Shown one piece after another: positions 5,669 to 12,855 of a stretch of DNA of 12,855 nt. How positions within the stretch are numbered: the stretch's first letter is position 1; each line of letters opens with the position of its first letter. The notes under the pieces are model-generated. The model ran no database searches, was not told where the DNA came from, and saw nothing but the letters and a program-made list of their open reading frames with translations. The stretch comes from SLAN01 sp964565375 (GTDB taxonomy: Bacteria > Spirochaetota > Spirochaetia > DSM-27196 > SKKC01): positions 1-12,855 of the forward strand of contig CAZMEV010000088.1 in the NCBI GenBank assembly GCA_964565375.1. The letters run 5' to 3'. Made by a program: the position numbers and the translations under genes.

Positions 5669-6616
5669 GTGAAATATACCTTCTGGGGAGCCCGCGGTTC
5701 AGTTCCAACACCACTCACTCCGGCGACTGTGCGGCAGAAAATATCTACGGTGGTCAGTCGCATTCGCCCTGAAGATTTAAAATCACCGTCGCATCGCGAA
5801 GCATTTCTCGATTCGCTGCCCGACTGGCTGTTCGGCACCACGGGGGGAAATACGACATGCCTTGAGGTGCGGCTGAATGACGGCACGACGCTCGTATTCG
5901 ATGCGGGTTCCGGTATTCGTGAACTTGCCCGGGCGCACATGTCGGACGACGGGCTGAGTTCAACGTATCATCTGTTTTTTACGCATTTTCACTACGATCA
6001 CCTCCAGGGCCTGCCGTTTTTCATCCCCTGCTATATCCCCGGCACGAACGTACGCTTTCACAGCCCCGTGGAAAACTTCGAGTCGGCGATCAAGCAACAC
6101 ATGGTTACCCCTTATTTCCCGGTAACTATGGACGGAGTAATGGGTGGGAACCTCTCCTTTCACACACTTGAAGACGGCGGTGAGCTTCGCCTTGGCCCGG
6201 CTACAATTCGCTGGAAAGCGGTCAATCATCCGGGGGGTGCATACGCCTACCGGATCGAAGAAGAGGGAAAGGTGCTCATTTTCTGTCCCGATGTTGCGCT
6301 TGGAGAAAACGAGTTCGACCGCACCGACGAAAACCGGGCATTTTTCAAGGGTGCACATGTACTCATTCTCGATGCCCAGTACACCCTCGGAGAGGCGATC
6401 GAAAAATTCGACTGGGGGCACTCAAGCTACAGTCTCGGAGTTGACTTCGCCGCAGGCTGGGAGATTGAAACCCTCTATCTTTTTCACCACGAACCGCTGT
6501 ATGACGACCGCAAGCTGCACAGAAACCTTCAATCGGCCAGATGGTACGCCGACCGGGGAGGCCATGTGGAACTTGCAATACATCTTGCCCTCGAAGGTGT
6601 CACCGGCGCCCTGTAG
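5669..6616 (+). CDS. Metallo-beta-lactamase-fold hydrolase
   Basis: A 315-residue MBL-fold protein. It begins KYTFWGARGSVPTP and has GGNTTCLEV (59-67) and FDAGSG (77-82), the usual start of the RNase Z/phosphodiesterase-like branch. The metal motif HFHYDH is at 106-111; later candidate ligands are H187 (NHPGG), D208 (CPD), D235 (LDAQY) and H273/H274. This points to a two-metal phosphodiesterase or nuclease-like enzyme; the substrate cannot be read from sequence. The GTG start at 5669 follows GGAGGGG, which overlaps the stop region of the upstream gene, and it places the conserved fold at the very N-terminus. Longer in-frame readings from 5474 only extend into the upstream gene and were not used. 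Confidence 0.82.
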   Translation: MKYTFWGARGSVPTPLTPATVRQKISTVVSRIRPEDLKSPSHREAFLDSLPDWLFGTTGGNTTCLEVRLNDGTTLVFDAGSGIRELARAHMSDDGLSSTYHLFFTHFHYDHLQGLPFFIPCYIPGTNVRFHSPVENFESAIKQHMVTPYFPVTMDGVMGGNLSFHTLEDGGELRLGPATIRWKAVNHPGGAYAYRIEEEGKVLIFCPDVALGENEFDRTDENRAFFKGAHVLILDAQYTLGEAIEKFDWGHSSYSLGVDFAAGWEIETLYLFHHEPLYDDRKLHRNLQSARWYADRGGHVELAIHLALEGVTGAL

Positions 6617-6664
6617 GGCGAACCGGGGCATTGAGAAATACGACAACCACCACGTGAACTCCGC

Positions 6665-6694
6665 AACACGGGGAAATTCAGCATTCCCGGTGTT
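6665..6694 (+). terminator. Hairpin between the hydrolase and the small gene
   Basis: AACAC-G-GGGAA pairs with TTCCC-G-GTGTT around an eight-base loop, giving ten pairs with one internal G-G mismatch. No T-run follows. It may be a weak terminator or a structure in the leader of the small gene at 6718. I see no good promoter in this 101-bp gap. Confidence 0.4.
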
Positions 6695-6717
6695 ACATTC
6701 AGGACTTTGAGGACAGT

Positions 6718-6909
6718 ATGGAACCGAAAATTGAGCTTGGTAGTAACCAGATCACAAGTTTGTACATTTTCCTGAAGAACAGGGAAGATGAGCTCGATGC
6801 TCGATGCCGCTCGGTCCTCCGCAGTCTCGAGCAGGCCGTTCACGGCATGTTCTCTATTGAAGAGCTTGAGCAGATGCTCGAAGAGCAGGAAGGAAAAGAC
6901 AGAAAATGA
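6718..6909 (+). CDS. Small hypothetical protein, coupled to the OmpA-like gene
   Basis: A 63-residue acidic protein that I do not recognise. It looks mostly alpha-helical, with a likely helical or coiled segment at about 16-60 (NREDELDARCRSVLRSLEQ, then IEELEQMLEEQEG). It has no signal peptide or membrane segment, so it should be cytoplasmic. Its ATG follows GAGG at five bases. Its TGA overlaps the ATG of the next gene (ATGA at 6906-6909), which indicates translational coupling and argues that the ORF is real. The role is unknown. Confidence 0.6.
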   Translation: MEPKIELGSNQITSLYIFLKNREDELDARCRSVLRSLEQAVHGMFSIEELEQMLEEQEGKDRK

Positions 6910-9900
6910 TATCCGGTTTCACACCCAGAAATCGAGCGCGCGTGCTTGTTGTGCTCGTCACCATGGTCCTCGGAGCGACGTTTTCGCTTCAGGCCCAATA
7001 CAATCCACCTCCGGGTGCGGTAACCGCACCGGCACTCAGATCTCCTGATCTGACCGGACACCGGGGCTCGGTTACAAGCCTCGATGCACCGCACGGTGCG
7101 CTCATGAACCCGGCAGCCCCTGCCCGGGCTGAGCGGCCGGTCATAGACGGCTCATATGTCGGCATTACCGGCTTTGGTGTCGACGGACAGGGCTGGGATG
7201 GCCATGGAGCAAGTCTCGGCGCAACCTTCCCGACGCGATACGGGGTGTTTACCGGCGGCCTCCACGCCCTTTCAAGCACGGTCGAGGATTTCCGCCTCGG
7301 CACGGGGCTCGGTATAAATGCAAGCTACGCCCGCGAGGTGTGGGATGATCTCGACGTTGGTGCAGGTGTCAATCTGGATGCCGGCGGCGACGGGGATCGG
7401 CTTGTAGCCGGCGCGACGCTTGATCTCGGGTTCATGTACCGGCCGGACAGCCTCTTTGGTATAGACGGCGGGCGACTCGGCGTTGCGATGCGCGGCATGG
7501 GGTACGGATACCGGCCGATCGAGGGAGGCAACGCGGTCCCGCCTGTGTTCACCCCTGCGGTTGGCATTGCGGCTCCGGTACTCGACGGGGAAAACATCGA
7601 TCTTGAACTTTCCTATGAGCTGTCTGCGCCGAGTTTTCAGGACGGCAGAGCTGATTTCGGAGCGAGGCTTTCGCTGTTTGACAGGGTGAATGTAAATGCC
7701 GGCTGGGGTGCGAGTGCACGCGAGCTGTTTGATTCAGATTTTGAGCAGGGCAGTCTCCTTCCGTCTTTCGGGCTCTCGGTTCGCTTCGGAGCCGATCTGA
7801 GTGGCCGCACGGGCGAAAGCTCTACGATTGCCGAGCAGGGCTGGGATCGCAGCGATGTGGAAGTCCGCAGTGGAGCCCGTCCGCTGTATGGCCCGGCCTG
7901 GGCGATAAGCAGTGGCTTTAACGCTGCCCTCGGTATCGTCGACGACACGCCGCCTGACGTGTCTATTGATTACGCTGAAACGAAATATGTCGGCCCGAAC
8001 AATTCGGGTGTAAACGATGATCTGACCCTGCCGATCGCCATTTCCAGTGAAAATCGGCTTGCAGGCTGGGAGCTTCTTATTCTCGACAGCGATGATACGG
8101 TTGTCAGAACAATTGAAAATCGCCTTGAACCGCCGACTGAGCGGAATGTCGAGACGTTTTTCTCGCAACTGACCCGGGTGGACCGGGGCATTGATGTTCC
8201 CGAATCCATCCGGTGGAACGGCCGCTCGGACGACGGAGCGGTTGTGGAGGACGGAGAGTATTCGTTTGTACTCGAAGCATGGGATGAACGAGGCAATCGA
8301 GGTTCCTCGCAGCAGCACACCGTTGTTATCGATGCCACACCACCAAGCGCACAGGTGAGCACACCGTTCGGGGCCGAGCGTCGCTTCTCGCCGAACGATG
8401 ACGGCTCGAGAGACACATTTCCCATTTCCCAGGACGGTTCAAGTGAAGACCGCTGGGAAGGCGAAATACGCAACGCAGACGGCGAGACAGTGCGCACATA
8501 CGAATGGACCGATGGGTCGCCTGACTCATTCGAGTGGGATGGCCGCGACGACGACGGGGAGTTCGCCGACGACGGTGTATACAGTTACCATCTTTCAGCC
8601 ACAGACAGGGCAGGTAATCCCTTTTCTACGCAGCTGGCCAATATTATCAAAGATACCGAGCCGACCCCTGTCGATATATCCATCGGAAGCCGCTTTCTCG
8701 CGCCGACCGGCAACGACGTAAACGAAACCATTATGCTTCGAACGGAGGTTCCGGTCACTGAGAATATTGTTTCGTGGGATCTCGAGGTCATCGACGCAGA
8801 CAATTCAGTGGTGTTTTCGAGGTCCGGAACCACAGGGACTCCTCCGTCCGAGTATGAGTTCCGCGGACGGGGGGCCGACGGATCTGTGCTGCCGGAGGGC
8901 GATTATCGGGCCCGCATTACGGTCCTGTACCGCAACGGCAATGAGCCGGTGGCTGTTTCCGCTCCCTTCACCGTCGACGTGACCCCGCCGACCGCGGGAG
9001 TAAGCAGGGAATTCCCGGTCTTCGCTCCTACCGGCGATGGAAACCGGGATACCATGATTCTGTATAACGAGGCTGCCGGTGGGCACCGGTGGACTGCACG
9101 CATTCTCGATAATGAGGAACATGTTGTCTTTTCACGTGACTGGAGCCGCACAGTTCCGACCCGCTGGGAGTGGGATGGACGCCGCGACGACGGTTCACTT
9201 GCCCCTGACGGCGAGTACTCCTACCAGCTCGAAGGGGTTGATGAAGCGGGCAACCGCACGACAAGCGAGCCGGTAAGCTTCCGGATGAACACCGAGGATA
9301 CCGATGTCTTTATTACCGCCGAGTTCGACGCCTTTTCACCGAATGACAACGGACGGCGTGACTCCATCAGGTTTTTCCCGGAGACCCGCGCGGAAACCGG
9401 CGTCGAGGGATTCCGGCTCGAAATAATCGATGAGTCGGATGCAGTGGTCCGTTCGTGGAGCGACACCGCTATACCTTCCGAAATCGTCTGGGACGGATAT
9501 GACCGTGAAGGCCGACGTATGCCGGATGGAAATTACCGGTCACGGCTGGAAGTTGACTATGAGACCGGCGTCACTGAGTCGGCGACCACGGCGTCGTTCG
9601 TGCTCGACACCGAACCACCGGAGGCTACCGTCACCATTGATGAGAAACTCTTCTCACCGGACGGGGAGGACGGACGTCAGCAGATCTCGGTCAGCCAGGA
9701 AGGCAGCGGCGCGCAGACGTGGCATGGTCGCTTCGTAGACGCTGACGGCGATACGGTGCGCGCTTTTGAGTGGGACGACACGCCGGAAAGCTTCGAATGG
9801 GATGGTCGCGACGACGCGGGCAACCGGCTGTCCGACGGACGCTACACATATGAGCTGAGCGCCGAAGACCAGGCGGGGAACGCGACACGAATTGAACTGA

Positions 9901-10967
9901 GTGACATCGTGATCGATACACGCACGCCCCGTGTATTCGTCACAGCAGGTGCGAGCGGGTTCTCTCCGACGGGTACCGGCATGCACGAAGACATTGACTT
10001 TGAGGTTCTGATCAGCCCCGCCGACGGCGCGGACCGGTTCAGCCTCGACATTCAGGCGGAAGACGGATCGGTAGTGCGTACCTTCGAGCGCGAGAGTATC
10101 GAAAGCGAGCAGCGGGTTCTCTGGGACGGGACCGACGATGACGGAGAGCTCGTAACAGAAGGTGAGTACCGTGCTCAGCTGACAGTTGAGTTTGCAAAAG
10201 GCAATCGTCCGACAACGCGCAGTACCTCTTTCGAGGTGGTGACCGAGGCGCCGCGGGTAAGTGTGGAGCTTGACCACGAGCCGTTCACTCCCGATGGGAT
10301 CAGCGGACCCGAAGAACTGGAGTTTATGATCGATGTGGAAACACTGGCCGACATCGCCGAGTGGGAACTCGAAATTCTCGACCGCAACGAGCGGTTCTTT
10401 AACGAGTTCTATGGTACCGGCCGGCCCGCCTCCACAATTCGATGGGATGGCAGAGCTTCCGACGGAGAGCAGGTACTCTCCGCCGAGGACTATCCCTATA
10501 TCATGCGTGTGACCGACGTATACGGGAATGAAACGGTTGTAGAGGGTTCCGTACCGATCGGCATCCTGCTGGTGCGCGATGGTGACCGGTACAAGGTACA
10601 GATTCCAAGCATTACCTTCGAGCCGAACAGCCCGAATCTGGTTGTCGACGAAGACGATCCCCGGGGTGTGCAGAACAACGCGGTACTCGAGCGGCTGGTG
10701 GAGATTTTCGGCCGCTATCAACAGTATGGCATTGTGATCGAGGGCCATGCAGTGAACCTGACCGGCACGGATCGAGAGGAGGAAGAGATTCTTGAGCCAC
10801 TTTCCCGCGCCCGCGCGGAGTCGGTGAAGGAGGCACTCGTTGAACGGGGGCTTTCGGATCGCAGGATCGATGTTGTGGGACGCGGCGGACTTGATCCGAT
10901 GGTACCGCATGATGATCTCGATGAGCGGTGGCGTAACCGAAGGGTGGACTTTATATTGGAGCGTTAA
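6906..10967 (+). CDS. Large exported protein: barrel-like region, eight FlgD/Ig-like modules, OmpA-like end
   Basis: A 1353-residue, strongly acidic protein without any cysteine. Residues 1-30 form a signal peptide with a likely SPase I site after LQA. Residues about 50-345 have a GALMNPAAPA segment and beta strands reminiscent of the PorV/UPF0164 outer-membrane barrel group (inference). Residues about 348-1221 are eight modules of about 105-130 residues with the FlgD/Ig-like pattern (F-S/A-P-N/T-D-G-x-R-D, then W-D-G-R-D-D-G, DG-x-Y, AGN, DT-x-PP). Residues about 1230-1353 are OmpA-like (LSRARAESV, RWRNRRVDF). A role linking outer membrane and cell wall, or a surface scaffold, is inferred. 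The usual GHTD Asp is absent from the OmpA part. The stop codon lies within the first unit of an 18-bp repeat. Confidence 0.85.
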   Translation: MISGFTPRNRARVLVVLVTMVLGATFSLQAQYNPPPGAVTAPALRSPDLTGHRGSVTSLDAPHGALMNPAAPARAERPVIDGSYVGITGFGVDGQGWDGHGASLGATFPTRYGVFTGGLHALSSTVEDFRLGTGLGINASYAREVWDDLDVGAGVNLDAGGDGDRLVAGATLDLGFMYRPDSLFGIDGGRLGVAMRGMGYGYRPIEGGNAVPPVFTPAVGIAAPVLDGENIDLELSYELSAPSFQDGRADFGARLSLFDRVNVNAGWGASARELFDSDFEQGSLLPSFGLSVRFGADLSGRTGESSTIAEQGWDRSDVEVRSGARPLYGPAWAISSGFNAALGIVDDTPPDVSIDYAETKYVGPNNSGVNDDLTLPIAISSENRLAGWELLILDSDDTVVRTIENRLEPPTERNVETFFSQLTRVDRGIDVPESIRWNGRSDDGAVVEDGEYSFVLEAWDERGNRGSSQQHTVVIDATPPSAQVSTPFGAERRFSPNDDGSRDTFPISQDGSSEDRWEGEIRNADGETVRTYEWTDGSPDSFEWDGRDDDGEFADDGVYSYHLSATDRAGNPFSTQLANIIKDTEPTPVDISIGSRFLAPTGNDVNETIMLRTEVPVTENIVSWDLEVIDADNSVVFSRSGTTGTPPSEYEFRGRGADGSVLPEGDYRARITVLYRNGNEPVAVSAPFTVDVTPPTAGVSREFPVFAPTGDGNRDTMILYNEAAGGHRWTARILDNEEHVVFSRDWSRTVPTRWEWDGRRDDGSLAPDGEYSYQLEGVDEAGNRTTSEPVSFRMNTEDTDVFITAEFDAFSPNDNGRRDSIRFFPETRAETGVEGFRLEIIDESDAVVRSWSDTAIPSEIVWDGYDREGRRMPDGNYRSRLEVDYETGVTESATTASFVLDTEPPEATVTIDEKLFSPDGEDGRQQISVSQEGSGAQTWHGRFVDADGDTVRAFEWDDTPESFEWDGRDDAGNRLSDGRYTYELSAEDQAGNATRIELSDIVIDTRTPRVFVTAGASGFSPTGTGMHEDIDFEVLISPADGADRFSLDIQAEDGSVVRTFERESIESEQRVLWDGTDDDGELVTEGEYRAQLTVEFAKGNRPTTRSTSFEVVTEAPRVSVELDHEPFTPDGISGPEELEFMIDVETLADIAEWELEILDRNERFFNEFYGTGRPASTIRWDGRASDGEQVLSAEDYPYIMRVTDVYGNETVVEGSVPIGILLVRDGDRYKVQIPSITFEPNSPNLVVDEDDPRGVQNNAVLERLVEIFGRYQQYGIVIEGHAVNLTGTDREEEEILEPLSRARAESVKEALVERGLSDRRIDVVGRGGLDPMVPHDDLDERWRNRRVDFILER

Positions 10968-11040
10968 CCATGACTGGAGCGGTAACCATGACTGGAGCGG
11001 TAACCATGACTGGAGCGGTAACCATGACTGGAGCGGTAAG
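10958..11040. repeat. 18-bp tandem repeat, 4.6 copies, before dnaG
   Basis: The unit GGAGCGGTAACCATGACT begins at 10958, 10976, 10994 and 11012, with a partial copy at 11030-11040. The first copy differs by one base (CGTTAACC) and includes the last codons and TAA stop of the large exported gene. Every unit contains GGAG, an eight-base spacer and ATG. The period is a multiple of three, so copy-number changes keep the reading frame. Confidence 0.95.
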
Positions 11041-11050
11041 CGGCGGCTGA
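10970..11050 (+). CDS. Possible 26-residue leader peptide within the repeat
   Basis: From the first ATG in the repeat an open frame encodes three MTGAVT units and then MTGAVSGG, ending at TGA 11048-11050. The ATG is two bases after the TAA of the large exported gene, and the TGA is seven bases before the TTG start of dnaG. Each of the four in-frame ATGs has its own GGAG at eight bases. The arrangement looks like a translational relay into dnaG, which lacks a good Shine-Dalgarno sequence of its own. Translation is unproven; the ORF may be only a by-product of the repeat. Confidence 0.35.
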   Translation: MTGAVTMTGAVTMTGAVTMTGAVSGG

Positions 11051-11057
11051 AAAAGCG

Positions 11058-12842
11058 TTGAGAATACCTGACCATATTATCGAACAGGTTCGTGAGCGGA
11101 CCGATATCGCCGACATTGTCGGTGAATATGTGGCACTTAAACCCCGGGGCAATCGTCTCTGGGGTTTAAGTCCGTTCACAAGCGAGAAGACACCCTCATT
11201 TACCGTGACGCCTGAAAAAGGCGTGTATTACTGTTTCTCCACGAATAAGGGCGGCAATGTCTTCACCTTTCTCATGGAGATGGAAGGCATAGCCTTCACC
11301 GAGGCGGTTGAACGGCTTGCCCGCCGTGCGGGCATCGAAATACCGCGCTCGGCTGAAGACACCGAGCGGGAGAGAGGCCGTGAAGCATTGCTCGAGCTCT
11401 ACAGGAGGGTTTCGGGCAGCTTTCATTATCTTTTGACCGAGAAAGAGTCCGGCAGGCAGGCCCTCGAATATCTGCGGAACCGGGGAGTCAGCGACGAAAG
11501 CATCGAGACATTCAAGCTCGGGTTTTCACCTTCGTCGCCATACTGGCTCCATAATTTTCTCCGACGGAAAAACTACAGTGAGGACTTTCTCGCACGAAGT
11601 GGACTGTTTACCAGACGTGATCCGAGACGCGCCCTGTTTGCCGGGAGACTCATGTTTCCGATCTTCTCCCGTTCGGGCGATGTTATTGCATTCGGGGCCA
11701 GACTGCTGACGGGTGACGGACCGAAATACCTGAACAGTCCGAATACGGATATTTTTCACAAAAGTAGAAACCTGTATGGTCTCGCTCAGGCCCTTCCTGC
11801 AATCCGCAAACGGGAAGAGTTCATGCTCGTTGAGGGGTATACGGACGTAATCGCCCTGCATCAGGCAGGGGAAGAGAGTGCCGTTGCGCCGTTGGGCACC
11901 TCCTTTACCGATGAACAGGCATCGATGCTCTCACGATACGCCGAGCGGGCAGTGCTGGTGTTTGACTCTGATCGCGCCGGGATGGATGCTGCACGGAAGG
12001 CGGCGCTCCTATGCGAAATGCATGAACTTCGTCCGTTTATTGTAGATCTGCCGGCGGGAAGCGATCCCGCGGATCTGCTGGCCGACGGCGATACCGGGAC
12101 CTTGAAGAATCTTTCCAAAAACGCTACAAATAGTCTGGAATATTTTGTAATTACGGCCCAAAAGCAGCATACAGACTCGTCTCCGGAAAGTGCAGATCTT
12201 GTATTGCGCGAGGTCTTTCCTTATATTGAAGGTATGAGGTCGGAGGTCAGACGGGAGGCAAGCCTTTCGTTTGTCGCCGATGAACTCGGCCTCGACCGTC
12301 GTGCTGTACATAACGATTTTGCCGCACGGAAAAAAGGGGCCGCGAGACAAGGGCGCAACGATCAGGAGACAGTCGAATCCAGAACACGGACACCCGCAGG
12401 TGCGGGAGACAACAGAAACCCGGAACTCTTGCTCATGCTCGCAGTGGCGGTGCACAGGGGCTATTATCCCCTTGTGCGTAAACGTATTGCTGCAGCTGAT
12501 CTGACCGATCCGGCCGCACGGGAGTTGTATATCGCGATTGAGGAGGCATATCGCGCCGAAGAACACGATCTCGATTCGCTGCTCGGAAGGATTACCGACG
12601 AGCGGCTTGTCTCGCGCGTGGCGGAACAGGCAAGCCGCGATGAATACGGGGAAGCAATCGAAACGTACATCGCGGACACCGTTCGCGTCGTGCGTCGCAA
12701 AACACTGCTGCGCAGGAGAAACGCCTTAAAGGTGCGTCTTCAGCGCAGTACCAAATCGGCGGACGAGGAACGACATCTGCTCGAAGAACTTATGGCGATT
12801 GACAACGAGCTTCAGAAACTGAAGGTGGTAAGCAATGACTGA
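11058..12842 (+). CDS. dnaG: DNA primase DnaG
   Basis: A 594-residue replicative primase, close to the usual length; it makes RNA primers at the replication fork. The N-terminal zinc-finger region (about 30-95) keeps SEKTPSF and GGNVFTF, but the metal ligands are mostly gone: S38 and T41 replace Cys and His, C59 remains and T62 replaces the last Cys. The catalytic core is intact: GRLMFPI and PKYLNSPNTDIFHKSRNLYG (about 196-241), then TOPRIM motifs VEGYTD (E259) and DSDRAG (D303, D305), and GSDPADLL. The rest is the helical helicase-interaction region. The TTG at 11058 is the only usable start after the in-frame stop at 11037 and gives the standard beginning MRIPDHII. A probable rpoD overlaps its end by eight bases. 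Confidence 0.96.
   Translation: MRIPDHIIEQVRERTDIADIVGEYVALKPRGNRLWGLSPFTSEKTPSFTVTPEKGVYYCFSTNKGGNVFTFLMEMEGIAFTEAVERLARRAGIEIPRSAEDTERERGREALLELYRRVSGSFHYLLTEKESGRQALEYLRNRGVSDESIETFKLGFSPSSPYWLHNFLRRKNYSEDFLARSGLFTRRDPRRALFAGRLMFPIFSRSGDVIAFGARLLTGDGPKYLNSPNTDIFHKSRNLYGLAQALPAIRKREEFMLVEGYTDVIALHQAGEESAVAPLGTSFTDEQASMLSRYAERAVLVFDSDRAGMDAARKAALLCEMHELRPFIVDLPAGSDPADLLADGDTGTLKNLSKNATNSLEYFVITAQKQHTDSSPESADLVLREVFPYIEGMRSEVRREASLSFVADELGLDRRAVHNDFAARKKGAARQGRNDQETVESRTRTPAGAGDNRNPELLLMLAVAVHRGYYPLVRKRIAAADLTDPAARELYIAIEEAYRAEEHDLDSLLGRITDERLVSRVAEQASRDEYGEAIETYIADTVRVVRRKTLLRRRNALKVRLQRSTKSADEERHLLEELMAIDNELQKLKVVSND
11135..11171 (+). repeat. Perfect 11-bp inverted repeat inside dnaG
   Basis: ACTTAAACCCC (11135-11145) and GGGGTTTAAGT (11161-11171) are perfectly complementary with a 15-base loop. 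They lie about 75-115 nt into the dnaG coding sequence, in the codons before the zinc-finger region. The RNA hairpin would be stable. It could affect translation, decay or processing of the polycistronic mRNA, or it may be coincidental. Confidence 0.75.
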
Positions 12843-12855
12843 AACGGAACTGCAG
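12835..12855 (+). CDS. rpoD: Start of the next gene, probably rpoD (partial)
   Basis: ATG at 12835 overlaps the dnaG stop by eight bases and begins MTETELQ, running off the right edge. AAGGTGG just upstream fits a Shine-Dalgarno sequence. The dnaG-rpoD order is widely conserved in bacteria, so the primary sigma factor is the natural guess, but seven residues cannot prove it. Confidence 0.45.

Noticed and set aside
9654..11075. A 473-codon open frame on the minus strand opposite the large exported gene
   Set aside because: It is antisense to a gene with clear domain repeats and a signal peptide, shows no recognisable motif, and its start lies in the 18-bp repeat. It is a codon-bias shadow.

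Overview
The window (about 60% GC, dense coding, acidic proteins) looks like chromosomal DNA of a free-living spirochete, possibly halophilic. The clues are a TsuA-type thiosulfate permease with its TusA-like partner, a very acidic modular OmpA-family protein next to dnaG, and a dnaG whose product ends just where a probable rpoD begins. The assignment is inference; no rRNA or other decisive marker is present.

Layout. Positions 1-93 (minus) hold the start of typA/bipA, running off the left edge. Positions 335-4938 form a sulfur cluster around a divergent promoter: a cytoplasmic two-domain thiosulfate sulfurtransferase (minus), then on the plus strand a membrane-anchored beta-propeller-like protein of unknown function, the thiosulfate permease TsuA, an exported two-domain sulfurtransferase, and the TusA-like carrier TsuB. 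Two copies of the dyad TTGA-N5-TCAA lie in the divergent control region. A tRNA-Tyr gene (5130-5212) leads almost directly into a YkgJ-type CxxCxxCC protein gene and a metallo-beta-lactamase-fold hydrolase gene. A 63-residue hypothetical gene overlaps a 1353-residue exported protein (beta-barrel-like start, eight FlgD/Ig-like modules, OmpA-like end). Next come an 18-bp tandem repeat, dnaG, and the first seven codons of a probable rpoD.

How the genes may work together. The cluster has sulfur-handling proteins on both sides of the inner membrane. The exported sulfurtransferase and the propeller protein face outward, TsuA spans the membrane, and TsuB and the other sulfurtransferase are inside. 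Each of the four non-permease proteins has exactly one cysteine. In the propeller protein it is the second-last residue, at the end of a probably flexible tail, which suggests a sulfur-carrying arm.

The three tandem repeats I see all sit at gene 3' ends, overlapping or within about 10 nt of a stop codon. The one before dnaG is built so that each copy carries a Shine-Dalgarno sequence and an ATG, all read in one frame to a stop 7 nt before dnaG's TTG start. Other oddities are a probable ATT start for typA, a DnaG zinc finger with three of four ligands replaced, and an OmpA-like domain without the usual peptidoglycan-binding Asp. No CRISPR array, insertion sequence or phage gene is visible, and no gene-free stretch exceeds 300 bases.
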